Part shown: piece after piece, positions 11,702 through 24,500 of the stretch
How positions within the stretch are numbered: position 1 is the stretch's first letter
How the letters are laid out: every line of letters starts with the position of its first letter
Origin: Ustulina deusta
Taxonomy: Eukaryota > Ascomycota > Sordariomycetes > Xylariales > Xylariaceae
Assembly: GCA_023159155.1 (NCBI GenBank)
Contig: JAJNNX010000045.1
Span: 186,001-250,000, forward strand
DNA: 64,000 bases
Reading direction: 5' to 3'
The notes under the pieces: generated by a model
What the model saw: the letters and a program-made list of their open reading frames with translations, nothing else
What the model was told of the DNA's origin: nothing
Databases searched by the model: none
Program-made: the position numbers and the translations under genes

Positions 11702-13422
11702 TTAGCTGTTCAGGTAGTTTCGAATAGCTCCTTGTAGCCGGTTAGCTCCTTCACCCAGTGCACTCGTCAGATTGTCTAGGTCGTCGCCAGCAGTGATGCC
11801 GAATTTGCGAACGAAATCCTTCGCTGCCGTCTCGAGGTCTCCATAATCGTCCCCTGCATCTTCATCCTCTGGCCGACCAAAGTACGCATTGGAAGAAATG
11901 GCGGTTGCTCCCTCGAAACCTTGCAGCCGCGCCTTTGCCTCCGACTGAGCGTTAGGGTCATATGACCCTTTCCCAAAGAACTCGTCAGAAGAGATACCCT
12001 TCTGGTTCCCAAATTTATTCCGCGCATAACGTTCTTCATCCGCTATAAGTAGATTAGCTTGGTACAACAGAATGAATACTACAAGCGGTACGTACCTTCA
12101 GGAGTCGCCTTCACGGGGCCAACTGAACCAAAACCACCGGCGTTCTTCTTGGCTGCGGCGGCGGCAGCAGGTTTGCTGCCTCCAACCTGACCAAAACCAA
12201 GCCTTCCGAAGCCCATACCTAGTCGTTCCACCTCAGCAGCCGACTTCTGACGAGTATGATTAGAGCCATAGCTGCTCGTGCTTGCGGGAGTCGGCGAAAC
12301 GATGTTGGATGCCTCGGTCTTGGATGATGTAGTTGCCACGGCCTTAGCTTCTGCTGCCTCGGCTTCAGGGTCGTAGCCAAGTTTCTCAATGCGGTCGGCC
12401 TCCTCTTTCGCCCGCTTTTCGGCTTCTTCAAAGTCAATCACGTCGGCAACTTTCTTCGCGCCGAGTTTCGTGGTAGCCTTCTTTGCGCCAAGAATGTTGG
12501 CCTTGCGGGGCCCAGTAGTCGTCGTCTTTCGGAGCGCGGCAGATGTGGTGATTCTGCTGGCGGCAGGTTTGGCCTCGGACGAATCTTTGGCAAGAGGTGA
12601 GGCGGACCTAGCGATATCTTTGCCATTGACGCCGGCGTTTAGGAACGGAGAGGGGGTTCGACCGACTACTGGGGGAGTCCCGGTTCGCGATATCGGGGGT
12701 GTGGGCTTCTTAATCGAGGGTTTATCCCATGAAGAGAAGAAGTCGTCGGCTGGTTCGCTGGAAGATGTTTCTAAGTTCCCAGCACTGTCGCCCGCAACAT
12801 CCGTGATAACGACCTCATTAGGGTACCTGATAACCCACTCATGTCAGCTATGCCTCTACAGCTTGAGGAGACTCGGACGCACTCGACGGCATCCCGAGCA
12901 GCTCGCTTCTTCAGCTCTTCTTTGTACTTGGTAGCCGCAGGCGATTGGTATTTGGTCTTTGCATCCTTGCTCACAAGCGCTGCGCTGCCCCCGTTCGAGC
13001 GGAAGAACTTGGTCGCAGACTCATTGCCGCCTACTTTCATGACACGAAGTTGATCCCATTGCCACTCTATTACCCATTAGTTTCGCATCATAGCGACATG
13101 TGACATGCAAGCCGAGGGGGCGTCGTCAATGTAGGAGAACGTACGGTCGAGGTTTGTAGAGCGCACGAAGGAGATGTGCACGCCGAGGTTGCGATGGTTG
13201 GAAGAGCAATCAAGACATAGATAGATGCCAAAAGGGACCGAGGTCCAGGTTGGATTGTTCTGACCACAATCGAAGCATATCTGACGGCAAACAAGCGTTA
13301 GTCGGAGAGAATGCCGGGGCACTGAGAAGCGCATGTAAATTATCGCTCACTTTGTTGGCTTGCTTCGTCTTCAACTTCTCGAATATCTTCTGGGATTGCT
13401 GTTTTGTCGCCAGCCCGCTCAT
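11702..13422 (-). CDS. GLO3: ADP-ribosylation factor GTPase-activating protein GLO3 (ArfGAP2/3)
   Basis: Stimulates GTP hydrolysis by Arf1 on COPI vesicles for Golgi-to-ER retrieval. Exons on the minus strand: 13422-13351, 13280-13145, 13066-12883, 12826-12096, 12042-11702, giving 487 residues. The ArfGAP zinc finger is built across exons 1-2: CFDC, then CLDC sixteen residues later, followed by the arginine-finger segment [11 protein letters not shown]. Exon 3 opens with [14 protein letters not shown], the invariant end of the GAP domain. The C-terminal half is low-complexity, then carries two [18 protein letters not shown]-type motifs characteristic of the GLO3 regulatory motif, and an amphipathic end ([18 protein letters not shown]). 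The start [11 protein letters not shown] agrees with the family. It is divergent from TIM21, 553 bp between start codons. Confidence 0.93.
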
Positions 13423-13975
13423 CTTGTCAGAATGGTCTGCCCGCGTCGGATATTGATGCACGGTGTTTTAATTTACGCGAGGGGTTGTTGGATTGGGCGT
13501 CTTCGGCGCGTAGGGGTTGTTCTCGATCTTGAGGCGAAGGGGGGAAAGGAGTTGGCAGTTGGCAAAGTCCTTTGAGATAGTTCAGGAGTTGGGCCAGATT
13601 TCAGATGCTGCAGCGGTCACCAAGAGCCACCTCAAAGATTGGCCCCACTAGATTTATCCCACTAACGTGCCGGCCTAGACCATAATCGGGTTAGCGATGG
13701 GTCGGTGGCAGTTCCCCACAATTGATCGCTATCAGCCCAGCAGACCTGCTACCCTAGACGCCAATCGTCGCAGCCTCAACCGACATACTTGCCTACCTAC
13801 CACATATAGTTCATCAACTGGACTTCCGAGAGAAGACATATCAGCTCTTCTTTCAGCCAAAACAACTAGGTAAATTGGGGGAAGAGAGTCGTCCGCCAAT
13901 CCTCTGTCGAAAACAATCGACAGCTACCAGATCTTGTATTCTATTTGACGCGATACTCATGGACCCACTGCCGTC
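13423..13975. promoter_or_regulatory. Divergent promoter region GLO3/TIM21
   Basis: 553 bp between two oppositely directed start codons of housekeeping genes. No specific site identified. Confidence 0.5.
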
Positions 13976-14930
13976 ATGAAGCCTCTACTCCGGCCGATTG
14001 CTGCTTCAAGCATCATCTCGCCGCTGCGACCTCTGATCGTCCAGCGGAGCTATGCCACACATCACGATACGGGCAAAAAGCCAACGGTGTCCCGTCGAAG
14101 GGGTGTGTATTAGAACCCCCTGTGCCTGGTCCCTTGGTCTCCTTTTCTCATATGATCTGACAGTCCCATGATCCCGAACTTGGAGACCTCGACTAACCCA
14201 TTGTTTTGCGTGCAGCTGTCACGCCCTTCAACGATGATGGAGTTGTGCCCTGGCGTGAGCTATCCGTGGCTGAGAAGGCGTCACGCGCCACCCAGCAGTC
14301 TTTCAATTTCGGGATTGTCGTTGTTGGCCTTGTATTGACAGTACGCTCAATAATCCATAACCTCCGCACGACTTCGTACTGAGCTTGTCTTGGGTTCCTT
14401 AGGGCGGTGTGGGTTACTTCCTCTACCAAGATGTCTTCTCGCCGGACAGCAAAACTGCATATTTCAACCGAGTTGTCGATCGGATCAAGAAAGATCCCGC
14501 CTGCTTGGCCGTGCTGGGTGAGGCCAAGAAGATCACGGCACATGGGGAGGAGACTACAAACAAGTGGCGCCGGACTCGACCCATTGCGTGAGGCGTGATT
14601 TTCCTTGCAACCAAAAACTGCGGCTGACGATAACAGGTCAACACTGAACACTGATGCACAAGGCAATGACCACTTAGTCATGCAATTTTATGTATGTTTA
14701 TCGCCTTTGCCCCCACGGATCCGCCTAACATCATCCAGGTCGAGGGGCCGTTAAATAGCGGCATCGTACACGTTCACCTCATCAAGCGTGCGAGGCAGAA
14801 TGAATTCGAGTATAAATACCTATTCCTAGACGTGAGGGGTCATCAACGAATCTACCTGGAAAACGCCGATTCAAAAGCCTCAGGCGGGGATTCTAAGAAG
14901 TTCAAACTATTCGGAGTTAATTGGAATTAA
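13976..14930 (+). CDS. TIM21: TIM21, subunit of the TIM23 inner-membrane translocase
   Basis: Mitochondrial presequence translocase component that contacts TOM22 and couples TIM23 to respiratory complexes. Exons 13976-14102, 14216-14340, 14403-14587, 14637-14691, 14739-14930 give 227 residues, near the family length. An arginine-rich, acid-free mitochondrial targeting sequence is seen at the N-terminus (MKPLLRPIAASSIISPLRPL, then QRSYA). One transmembrane helix FNFGIVVVGLVLTGG sits just before the family motif GYFLYQDVFSPDSKT. The C-terminal intermembrane-space domain includes GEETTNKWRRTRPIAS and VEGPLNSGIVHVH. Four short introns with consensus donors (GTGTGT, GTACGC, GTGAGG, GTATGT) restore one reading frame. 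The start ATG is the one that opens the targeting peptide. Confidence 0.93.
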
Positions 14931-17900
14931 CTGTCCGCTTTGTAGGACGCCGTCTAAGGTATGTGTAGTCAAGAAAGACTTTTTGGTTCAAAGCGAAACC
15001 TAATTCTGACACCATGCGCAGATATGGCAGCATTAGCAAATGCAGAGAATGCAAAGAATGCAGAGAATGGCCAACCGGAAGTTGTAGTCTTTTTCGGATA
15101 TTCGGGCTCCGCAGACACGAAGATGAATCGTGGTAAACTCAAACTACACAACAACTCTCATCGAACTATGCATATAAATAAAAAGAGGTGAAATCGAAAA
15201 CCAGAGTCTGGAGTCGCAATTGATCAGCCACCAATTACCCAGGAGAACGTTTAACGCGTCAGTGCTAGTAAGATCAAAATTGTATCATTAATTTTAAATT
15301 CAAAACTTATAACTGCGGTGGCTCCCGGTACCGAGTGATGGCACACGTTTATCTCGTGATATTCTCCAAAGAGACGAGAGGAATCCTGCTTGAACTACCG
15401 AGAACTTCTCGGTGACTTCCCATCCGAAGCCTACCAATGATCTTAACCCTCCGTCGATAGGCTGGTTGAATCTGCTCACGCGCTTGTACCCTTTGGTCGT
15501 CGATCACGACTGCACGAGATCAGGTTGGCGCTTTACACCCCGAGAAACCCTCTTACATTGGACATTGCCACTCATTCGGCCAGTCTATCTCGTATCAAAG
15601 GATAACCACACTCTTTCAAATAACATACATCGATTTGAAGGGTTGCTAGTTTAAAATAGCTTCCAAAAACATCGGATTTCGTATCATATCAATGGAAGTC
15701 CCGACTCACATCTCGGGTGCATTGCTCCATTGTCAATGATGAAAACAAAATCTACAGCTCTAGCGCCTCTTGACACTAAAGCAGTATTTCGGCAGTCAAC
15801 AACTTTGGTCATATTTCGAGTTTGGTTTTTTTATCTCGTTTTTGTGGTTAAATTATTCGAATTCTAGGAATTAAATTAGCAACTCTATATAAATACAATA
15901 TATCTAAGGCATTTTTCCTTTCAGGAATTATCACAGCTACACTCCGAGGCCGCTTATTTGTCTCAAGTAGGTAGCTCGCTGGCCGCGACGCCCCGATATG
16001 CCTCGCTAGTCTGGTAGCAGGTAATTGAAGTGTGCTCATCGCCTTCGTATTGTGCTTGTGTCAAGATACCTTATACTGTCGTACTCAAGGACCTACCGCT
16101 CATTAGCAGCCTGGCAATGTCTCAACGATGCTTAGCTCATTCGCATTGATCAACCCAAAAGAAGACATCCAAGAAAAGTGAGCTGCATTCACTGTTATTT
16201 CGCCCTACAACTTAGTGAACAATAGATGAATGCTCTACTTTAGCACGAACTCAAGCGAGATTTGGAATTACGATCTTAGCTCTTTTATTTTTACGACTGT
16301 GTTATAACTACGAAACCTTGAGCTCGAAATGAAGCAACGCGGACTTTGTTCTTTGAGATAGCATACTCAAGTTACTGTTAGATGCAGATTCAAGCACGTA
16401 TGAATGTCTAGGGGTGAACTGAATGGATATCTTGCGGCCAGGAGTGGGCTGAGGTTTTCCCTGTTTGAGTAGAGTAGTAGTTGAGGACAAAAACCTAGAA
16501 CAATAATTGCCAGGGCCTCTGTATGTATGGCAGGTGGAAGACTCTCGTTTTTGCACAAATGTCTCTAAACACCTTTGTGGATTAGTTTCAGTCTACATAT
16601 AGAAGTCTCTTCGTTGTGGTGATCCTCGATAGTGGTGGTTCATGACAACAATAGAATCAACCAACCGAGTCACCAAAAACTAAGTTTCTGAAAGTCTTAC
16701 GATACAGCAACTATTTAACGTATCTTCTATTCATGAAACCTTCTCCTTGAAAAGCTCTGGGGCTATAGACCTTCAAGAAAACGTGCACTTCCTCCAGACA
16801 CAAGAAAGCAGGTTTCATGTCTACGAATAATATGCTCAGCTTTCAATGAACAAAGCACACAGACCTGCCTACATCATGCTATGGCTGGTTTCTAAGGTTA
16901 TTGGTCTGGCAAGTTGAACAAGCGTCACCGACTACGTGGCCGAGCTCACGCTCTAGTTACTCATTAGGAGTGGGTAAATAATGCTGGTATGGGAAACACC
17001 GGTTTGGGTATTACCATTGAGAGGCAAAAGATCGCATCATGTTACTCATTTGGATTTCTCTTACGCCCAGTGTTTATTCACATGATTATTTGGTATTAGG
17101 TCTACTCTTCCCGCAAATTTCGCAAGGGAGGATTGACTCTCCGAGGGGGTTCAGTTCCCAGCACCTGACACGTAAAAGAGGACCAAGCAAAGTATCTGCA
17201 AAGAACCGAGCCTCATATGCATAGCATTGGCTTTCTCTGGGCGGTGTCGGCTATGGCGGGTTGCGGCATCAACGTTATAGGCGGGATCGGTTCGTGGCAG
17301 TGATGCTGGGCTGAGTAGGTAGGATACTTGGGCCCGATGGGTGGTGGCCATGGTCGGATAAGAGACACTAGTCCTTGACTTTGGGCCGGCCTCGGTCGAT
17401 GTGCGATCTTTCGTGTTGCCAAGAACAAGGAGTGAGGCCATCGAGGTTATCTGGAAACCGGAGTAGAAGTCGATCGTTTACCAAGAGTCGATGACGCACA
17501 GGGAGCCACATGACTATGTGGTTGACAACAAGGCGAGCGATATGGTCTGCTTACATCACGCGCCTACCTACGTAAGTAAGGCTAGTCCTTTTCTCTTGAT
17601 ACTCCGAAATTGCAAGCAGGGGGATAAATCTGCTCGAACGCAAGGGATACGTGGTAGAAGGGCACTAATACTCACCGAAGTACGGATTACAAAGTAGCTC
17701 CCTTGTAGTTTCTAAGTGCTATCATTAAAACTAACAGGATTAAATCGCAATGAGATATACCTACTTGAAGATGCCGGGGGCCAAGGCAGCGTATCGGAAG
17801 CAACCCTTTCCCTGGAGTTTACACGTACAAACTCGCACCCAGGTGAATTAGCCTCGCTCGCGGCACATTCTCTCAGCGTCTTTTTTCTAAACATGGTTGA

Positions 17901-20589
17901 CTAAATTACAAATAAACAAAGAATTCTGTATGCTTAGGATTACTTCGCTGTAGCTGGCTGCTTAATCTAGGCATATTTCACCTCAAGGTGGTATGAACCG
18001 TTTTTTGTATACATTGTATTACTGGTTCGTGACTCTAACAGCTGGTGGAGCATGCGCCTTAGTAGCTTTGGTCAAACGCACGGGCACTAAGATCACCATC
18101 CTCGATTATAATTAACAACTGGCTTGGGTACACCGAGCATCAATTTTTGCGAAGTCGTAATCAGGCAATCTGCCCGGCCGCACTTTGATCTGTCGTCAGT
18201 GTAATATAGACACCACTCCGTGAGTTTAAGAGTATTATGGTCCAGTCCAGACTTCCTTAGCTTCGGGATCGCCTGACCGCTTCCCCAGAAGACATGTGAA
18301 AGTATCTGAGGCTGTATGTTTGCCCAGAATCATGAAACAAAAGTTCCCGACTTGACCCCCGCGTGAAAATGGATTATCGGTAGGGAGAGCCCCAACTAGC
18401 GGAGGCATGCACTAGTCTTGATTGTCAACATTTGCACATCTTACGACCAATCCGATCCTAAATGAAACGAGTACTACTGGTTTTCTCCCTCGAACAAAGA
18501 GGAGATCGCAACATAAGCAAATCGTACGCTAGATTGCTCCCGGCCCAATTATTTGCCTGGCGATGACGGGAGTGAGCGAGATTTCATTGGTAATAGTGTG
18601 GCTGGATGGACCATGGCGTGTTGGGCATATTTTCGTCCCTCGCAATCGGTACCTCTCCATGCTGCGTTGGAACAGGAGGTACCCTAAAATACCGGCTTAT
18701 CAGTGGCGACAACACTTGCGGTACCACGTTACAATATAGCAGGGTGCTGAATGGCCAGAGGGAGTTTCGGCATTTGAAAGCTTGATGCAGACAGGCCGGC
18801 GGACTTGACAAGACCTTCTATCGCTAGCTAGTTCTGCAATGACTGACGCCGGTCTCCATGATAGCGTTTGGAGATTCAACCACATAGTGTGCGAATCGTC
18901 TCAGTTCTAAACACTGGCTACGTCAGGGAGTATCTCAAAGAGAGGAAGTAGCCTAGTCTCTGCGTGAGTCCAGCAGACCCTCGTGCGGACTATGGTTAAG
19001 TTAGATAGCTGGAAGCGGTCACAACAGAGACTAGAGACAGAACATGACGACAATTCCACGCCACAGCAATGGTCCAGGGACAGGAGGAGCCGTTAAGTAA
19101 CTGATACACAGGTTCGTAGCCGGATGGGGAAATGGCAAGCGAACAAAAGCGGAGGCTCGGCGCTCATGACGATGAACTAGCATCGAGGTAAACAGAGAAC
19201 TCATGCAACATGCAATGGCCCCGACTACACTAGACTTGAAGCCGGCGTCGTGGACGTGGAGGAGGAGCGAAGTCTAGATGCCGAAGATGGTCTGATGCCT
19301 GTCTACACATCTCTGCAAACTTGGACCCGAGAACCTGGTTCAAGCTAGAGGTTTCATCTCCCTTTGATGCAAATGCCGGCGGCCAAAGTACTAAAGAGGG
19401 TAATAGCTTGTCATGAAAAGCTTTGTTCGAAAATGTGCATATCAGTCCCAAGGCTCACCTATCATCAGGCTGCTGAAAGGACCTTACATGGTCTTTGGTG
19501 ATTGGATCTATATCTGGTGCGATCCTTGCTGTCGATCGATGACGGCGCTTGCTTCGCCGCAAAGCTTCACGAAGGAGAATGAACCCCTATCATTTCTTAA
19601 GGCGCCCTCCCGCCCCAGAAGTATACTGTAGCAGTAGACCGATGGAATGCCACGGCGGCTACTTAGCGTAGGCAGATAGTCATCTGCATTTCGCTGAAGA
19701 GGGGGGGCATTACCTCCCTCGGGTAGGGCCCTCTCTGTGCGACGGTCTGCCCAATGGACCACGCCATTTCTTCGGCCCAGTGGCCGAAATCAGGTCATTC
19801 TACGTAGTTCGCCTACTCTAACGGCCGAGAAGACAATGCGAATTTGCTCTCGGCGAAACACTGATGGCCCGTAATAATCCCTCCCATTGATGTAATATAG
19901 CTTTCGGCCACTCGCGAGCATATCAGAACAGAAGGCTAAGAGCGCTGGAATAGATTAGAACCTCCAGTACAATTTATCACAGGGAGGCACCTAACGCCTA
20001 CCTGTACTTGTTACCGGTTTCCTTTCGGGGTAGTGAATTAAATCTGGAGGGGTGAGCCGTTCTGCGCATGTTGATTTTTTCAAATTATATCACCAAGGCC
20101 AGGCCACCACGAAGGAAAGTTAAAGGTAGATAACCCAAATAGGAAGCCTAGTGTTCTCTATACATGTATCTGGGATTTTACAATATTGATAAACGACCAG
20201 AATAAGAGGTAACCATCAATATGCCACCTACCGTATATGATAGTGGGTAGGGTGAGAGCGACGCACCTCTCCACGGCCCCTGGTTTGGGGTGGTCTTGCA
20301 TACCCCGATACTCTTAAATTGCTACTTCTTTCGTACCCTTCTTGGCTTATACAATATATCTCAATTAGATCTTACTAAAAGCAGTAGTTAATACTCGGTG
20401 ACGCCTATCTAGTTTGTCTTCTTCAAATCCCGAGGATTTGTGATATGTCGAGGGGTTTGGGTGGCCTACGGGGGTACCCAATCAACTAATCAACTTCCAG
20501 GGAGTAGAATGTTAAGCAAGACGGACCTAACCACGACCTCTATACTATTTAGGAACTCGAGCCATATATTTGTGTTGATCACCGAGAGA

Positions 20590-20613
20590 TTTTATTTTTA
20601 TTTTTATTTTTTT
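20590..20613. repeat. (TTTTTA)n AT-rich simple repeat
   Basis: Several TTTTTA units in a row. A similar tract occurs about 950 bp downstream at 21537-21553. Confidence 0.85.
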
Positions 20614-21536
20614 CCCTTCCGTTCGTGTCTACACTGATTTTCTGTTAAATGACAAGTAAAATGCTGCTCTAATATATTGAAAGGTGTCAGTAGTGCACAC
20701 TTTCTCCCTTTGCACACAGACCTTGAAATTATATCAAGAACTACGACCAATAGAGTCTCTTGCTTAGACTAGAGAACACCAAAGTGATCTTCATCTTCAG
20801 TATCGAGATGAGACAGTCAATTTTGGGCCCCATTCTTCCTTAGCCAGCTTCTGGGATTTTTAATTGGATACTCGGAATACCTTCATCTCTCGCCGGCACT
20901 GAGCTTACACGCTGTCACACTATGCCAAGTGGAGTTATTTTCCGAGCTGGCACCCCAAAGCATATACATGCACGTACCATGCCTGCTTGTACTGTAAACA
21001 GTTCCACCCAAGACGTGTTCGGGGCGAAGGCTAGCCTTCCGGTGTAGGCTTGGGCACAAAGAAGGGCAAGAGTTAGCGAGGCTTTAGCTCGTTTTCATTT
21101 TATATTACCTAAAACTGCTAGATCTCTACCTCGTATCTCTCTACGTTTATACACAATGTCCTGCCTGGCGTTAATTGTAATTGCATCTTTTTAGGCTACT
21201 ATTCCTCTGTCCTTTCCGCTAGAGAAGCTGCTGTTAATATAGAACGTATATACTTGTCTGTCTGCACGCTGTTACGAAAAGGGAAGAGGCTACGATGCAT
21301 CAACTTACTTTTTCCTATTATTTAAGGGGCAGGGTAGTGGTGTGGATGCGGTTAGTCATAGCATGCTAGAAACGTGAGCCCATCCATATTATCACGATAT
21401 CTGTAAAAAATCAACTGGGGGGTTTTAGTTGATTGTCTTGTATATAAGGGACAGTGAGTACCCACCACAAAAATACTGCATGTGATTATGATCAGCTTAT
21501 ACCACTGAAAAGATGTCAATTATAGCTAGGCATTAA

Positions 21537-21553
21537 TTTTTATTTTTATTTTT
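21537..21553. repeat. (TTTTTA)n AT-rich simple repeat, second copy
   Basis: Same unit and same strand as the tract at 20590-20613; flanks differ, so a simple repeat rather than a clear duplicated element. Confidence 0.8.
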
Positions 21554-24500
21554 CCGCCTTGGGCGTGGACATGCTGTTAGTAGCAAGTAGAACAAGTGCA
21601 CTCATGGCGTTGGAAGCACGCACCACTAGATGTTCCCGGCTTTGGCCGAAGTCGGTTGATGGCTGGGTGGTTGGATAGCTTTGGCAGGTAGTTTGGGCGC
21701 CTTCTTCTGTTTGGTCGGCTGTTTTCTTCCCCGCTCCTCTAAATAAGGATTCAAAGGCGAGGTGACATGCAGACTCACCGGTCGAAGAGGCGGACAGTGC
21801 GCTTGGTGTACTATCTTCCAGCATTCGCTGGAAATTCAGTGACCTTCCAAGTCGTAGCAAATTGTTACACATCAAGTCCCGCTACCACTAGCAAGACCAA
21901 ATCTACCAATGGCCATTCCAACGTTTCGAGCAAGAGTCCGGAGTTGGAGGCAAGAATAGACGAGATAACGAGCTCGGTGGCTTTCGCCCACCCTCGAGAT
22001 TGAATCCACTAACATGTGTGATTGGGCTGCCCCAGAATCTGCCTACCCCAGATCCTCTCGCTCTAGCCAAGTGTGTTTGTTTTTTTCCCGTTACCATGTG
22101 CCACCCCTGCGCATAGTGGGTGGTATGCATGCTCTACCTCTGATCTTTTTATTCAATCTGGCATGGCGATCGCGGTTCTGCTCACAAGATAGACCTCCAG
22201 GGAAGAAAGAATAAGTTCGGGAGTGGAAAAGGCGTCATCTCACCTCACACAAGATCTCCAAGTCCTGCAAGAACTGCGGTCTGCACAACACTCCACACCC
22301 ATCAAGCAAGCTAGCTCGAACTGGGGTTTGCCATGATGCAGCGCTACTAGCCTTCGAGCTGGGCCTTAGACGTGGTACAAGTGCTTCGCAGTTAGGCCAT
22401 GGATTGCCGGTAAATAGCAACAGGTCACCGGCCTAGAGCGTAAATATGATCTCTACCAGAGCAAAACTTCGGCCCGACCCGACATGGAACTCTCTCAACG
22501 AACGGTATTGTGATATTCGGTTGATTGCCGACTGTGCGTGGTGGGGAAGGGTAAACAAGCCATGCGTGGCTTCGAGAGGTGGGTTAAGCCGGGTGCTCTA
22601 CGTACCCGAAGAATCGAATGTTAGCTATCTCTGTGCTTGCATAGTTTGAGAATTTTTCACGAGAGTGTTACTTCCCGTACGGGACAAGATGAAGTCACAG
22701 GAGCAGTCAATCTTAGCGTGGGCTTGCCAACGGCTCAAGTTGTGGTCTGAAACATGGCAACGATTCCCATTCTTTGGCATATGTCTCAAGGTGGGGGCGC
22801 TGTGGGCCATTGGGTCGACGGACGCCTGCGCAAACGACTGTATCGCCGAGACAGACTACTAGGTAGTAGACGGGTGCGAAGGACAGGACTTTGCTAGCCA
22901 TATGAAAATAATGGCAACTGTACGAGAGCGAGAGACACTGTATCTTGTTCCCCCAAGTAGTCACCGGTTCTTTTCATCCGCAGGAGAAATATGCTATTTT
23001 AATCTTCAAATCCCGTCGTCTTTTCCTGCCTAGACGCTATCGTCGATGGGTTCGGGTACTGGGAACGTCCGATTGGCTGGTGAAGCCATGGTTGAACATC
23101 GCGACCTCGAATACTGAGCCAAATCACTCCTTGGTTCTATCACCAATCTTTTCAGATTCTGGACCTATGAAGCAATCAATAACTTAGCAGAGAGGCCGCA
23201 TTCGCTTTCGGGTTCGGCAAACATGTTCCAAAAGGACCGAAATCTGGCTAACTATCTGAGGTACTAAATAGTCTATCCATACGCTCGGGATTCATGTTTG
23301 TTTGTTTTTCTGTTTTGGGTTTTTTGACTTGGCGACAATTGGGAAAACTTAGGGTCTGGTGTCAATTTGATTATTTTGCGCCATGCTGATGGGTTTGCCT
23401 AAAGATGGAAGGTTTACGCTTAGCGTAGGTATTGACGGCCACGAATACGGCGAATAGAAGTCTACTATCATTGAAGACTGAGACATTCCAACATCGGTGG
23501 CTTTAGCTGATCTTTTACTGCCTGCGGAATTGAGCCAGCAACTCGCTAGACCTGGCTGACAAAGTCCTAGGGGCGATTCAATCCTAGCCTTGCCGCTCTC
23601 GGTCGGCCGTTGCCGAGAACAACGCAAGGAAGTGGCCTGGCGTACATCCATTTACGAAGGGCACAAGCTTATTTGTTTTTTTCGCTTTCGAACGTGCATT
23701 AGCCGGTCGTCTAGCTTGATGACCCAATTATCTAACTTGCGCCGCCTAACTGGCAAGGCGCAGGATCAGAGTCGCTAGGCGTTAGTTTCAGCAAGAGAGT
23801 TTACTAGAGCCATTCTAGTTTCAACCTCAACTCTCCACAGTAGTATCAAGCCAATTATAGACGCATTAGAAGTTGAATTATTTGTCTTTTTGTGTCTCCT
23901 TCCGCCTGGTAATCTTTTCGCGCCCCCCCTAGAGGCTGCTCCTGAGCTTCAATTAGAAGAGGGAACAAAATTATTTGGTTTGATTAGAGTGGCATGAAAG
24001 TAGGGGTAAAAAACGACGTATGACGACTAATTGGGGCACATTTGATCGAATGACGGGCGGGAACAGCGAAATCGACGGGACACTTGTAAGCAAATTATGC
24101 AAGTTTCCGCCCATCCAAGTACACTCGGCTAGGCAGATTCCTTGCCAATTACCAGCGGATGTATGTGGCGCCTCGTAGATGTACTGAGCGGAGGATACCT
24201 GCATACTTGTTGATGCATGCTGGACACGGAGCTCTCTTTTGTCCGGAACGCTTCTGGTACGAGACTGAAAGGACCCTAGGTTTGGCTAAATCCTATGTAC
24301 TTGACTTGTATCTCACATGTTGTTATTAGATCATGACAACTACTGAATTGCCGGCCAGGAGAATGCAGGAGCCCTGTTCACATGGCTCCAATCAGATATT
24401 GGCGCATCAAAATACAAGGATCTCGTGTGATACTGGGTTAGATCCTTATAGGTAGAGAGAAAGAAGGCACGGTGTCTGGAGGATGGGGCGAGGAAGTACT

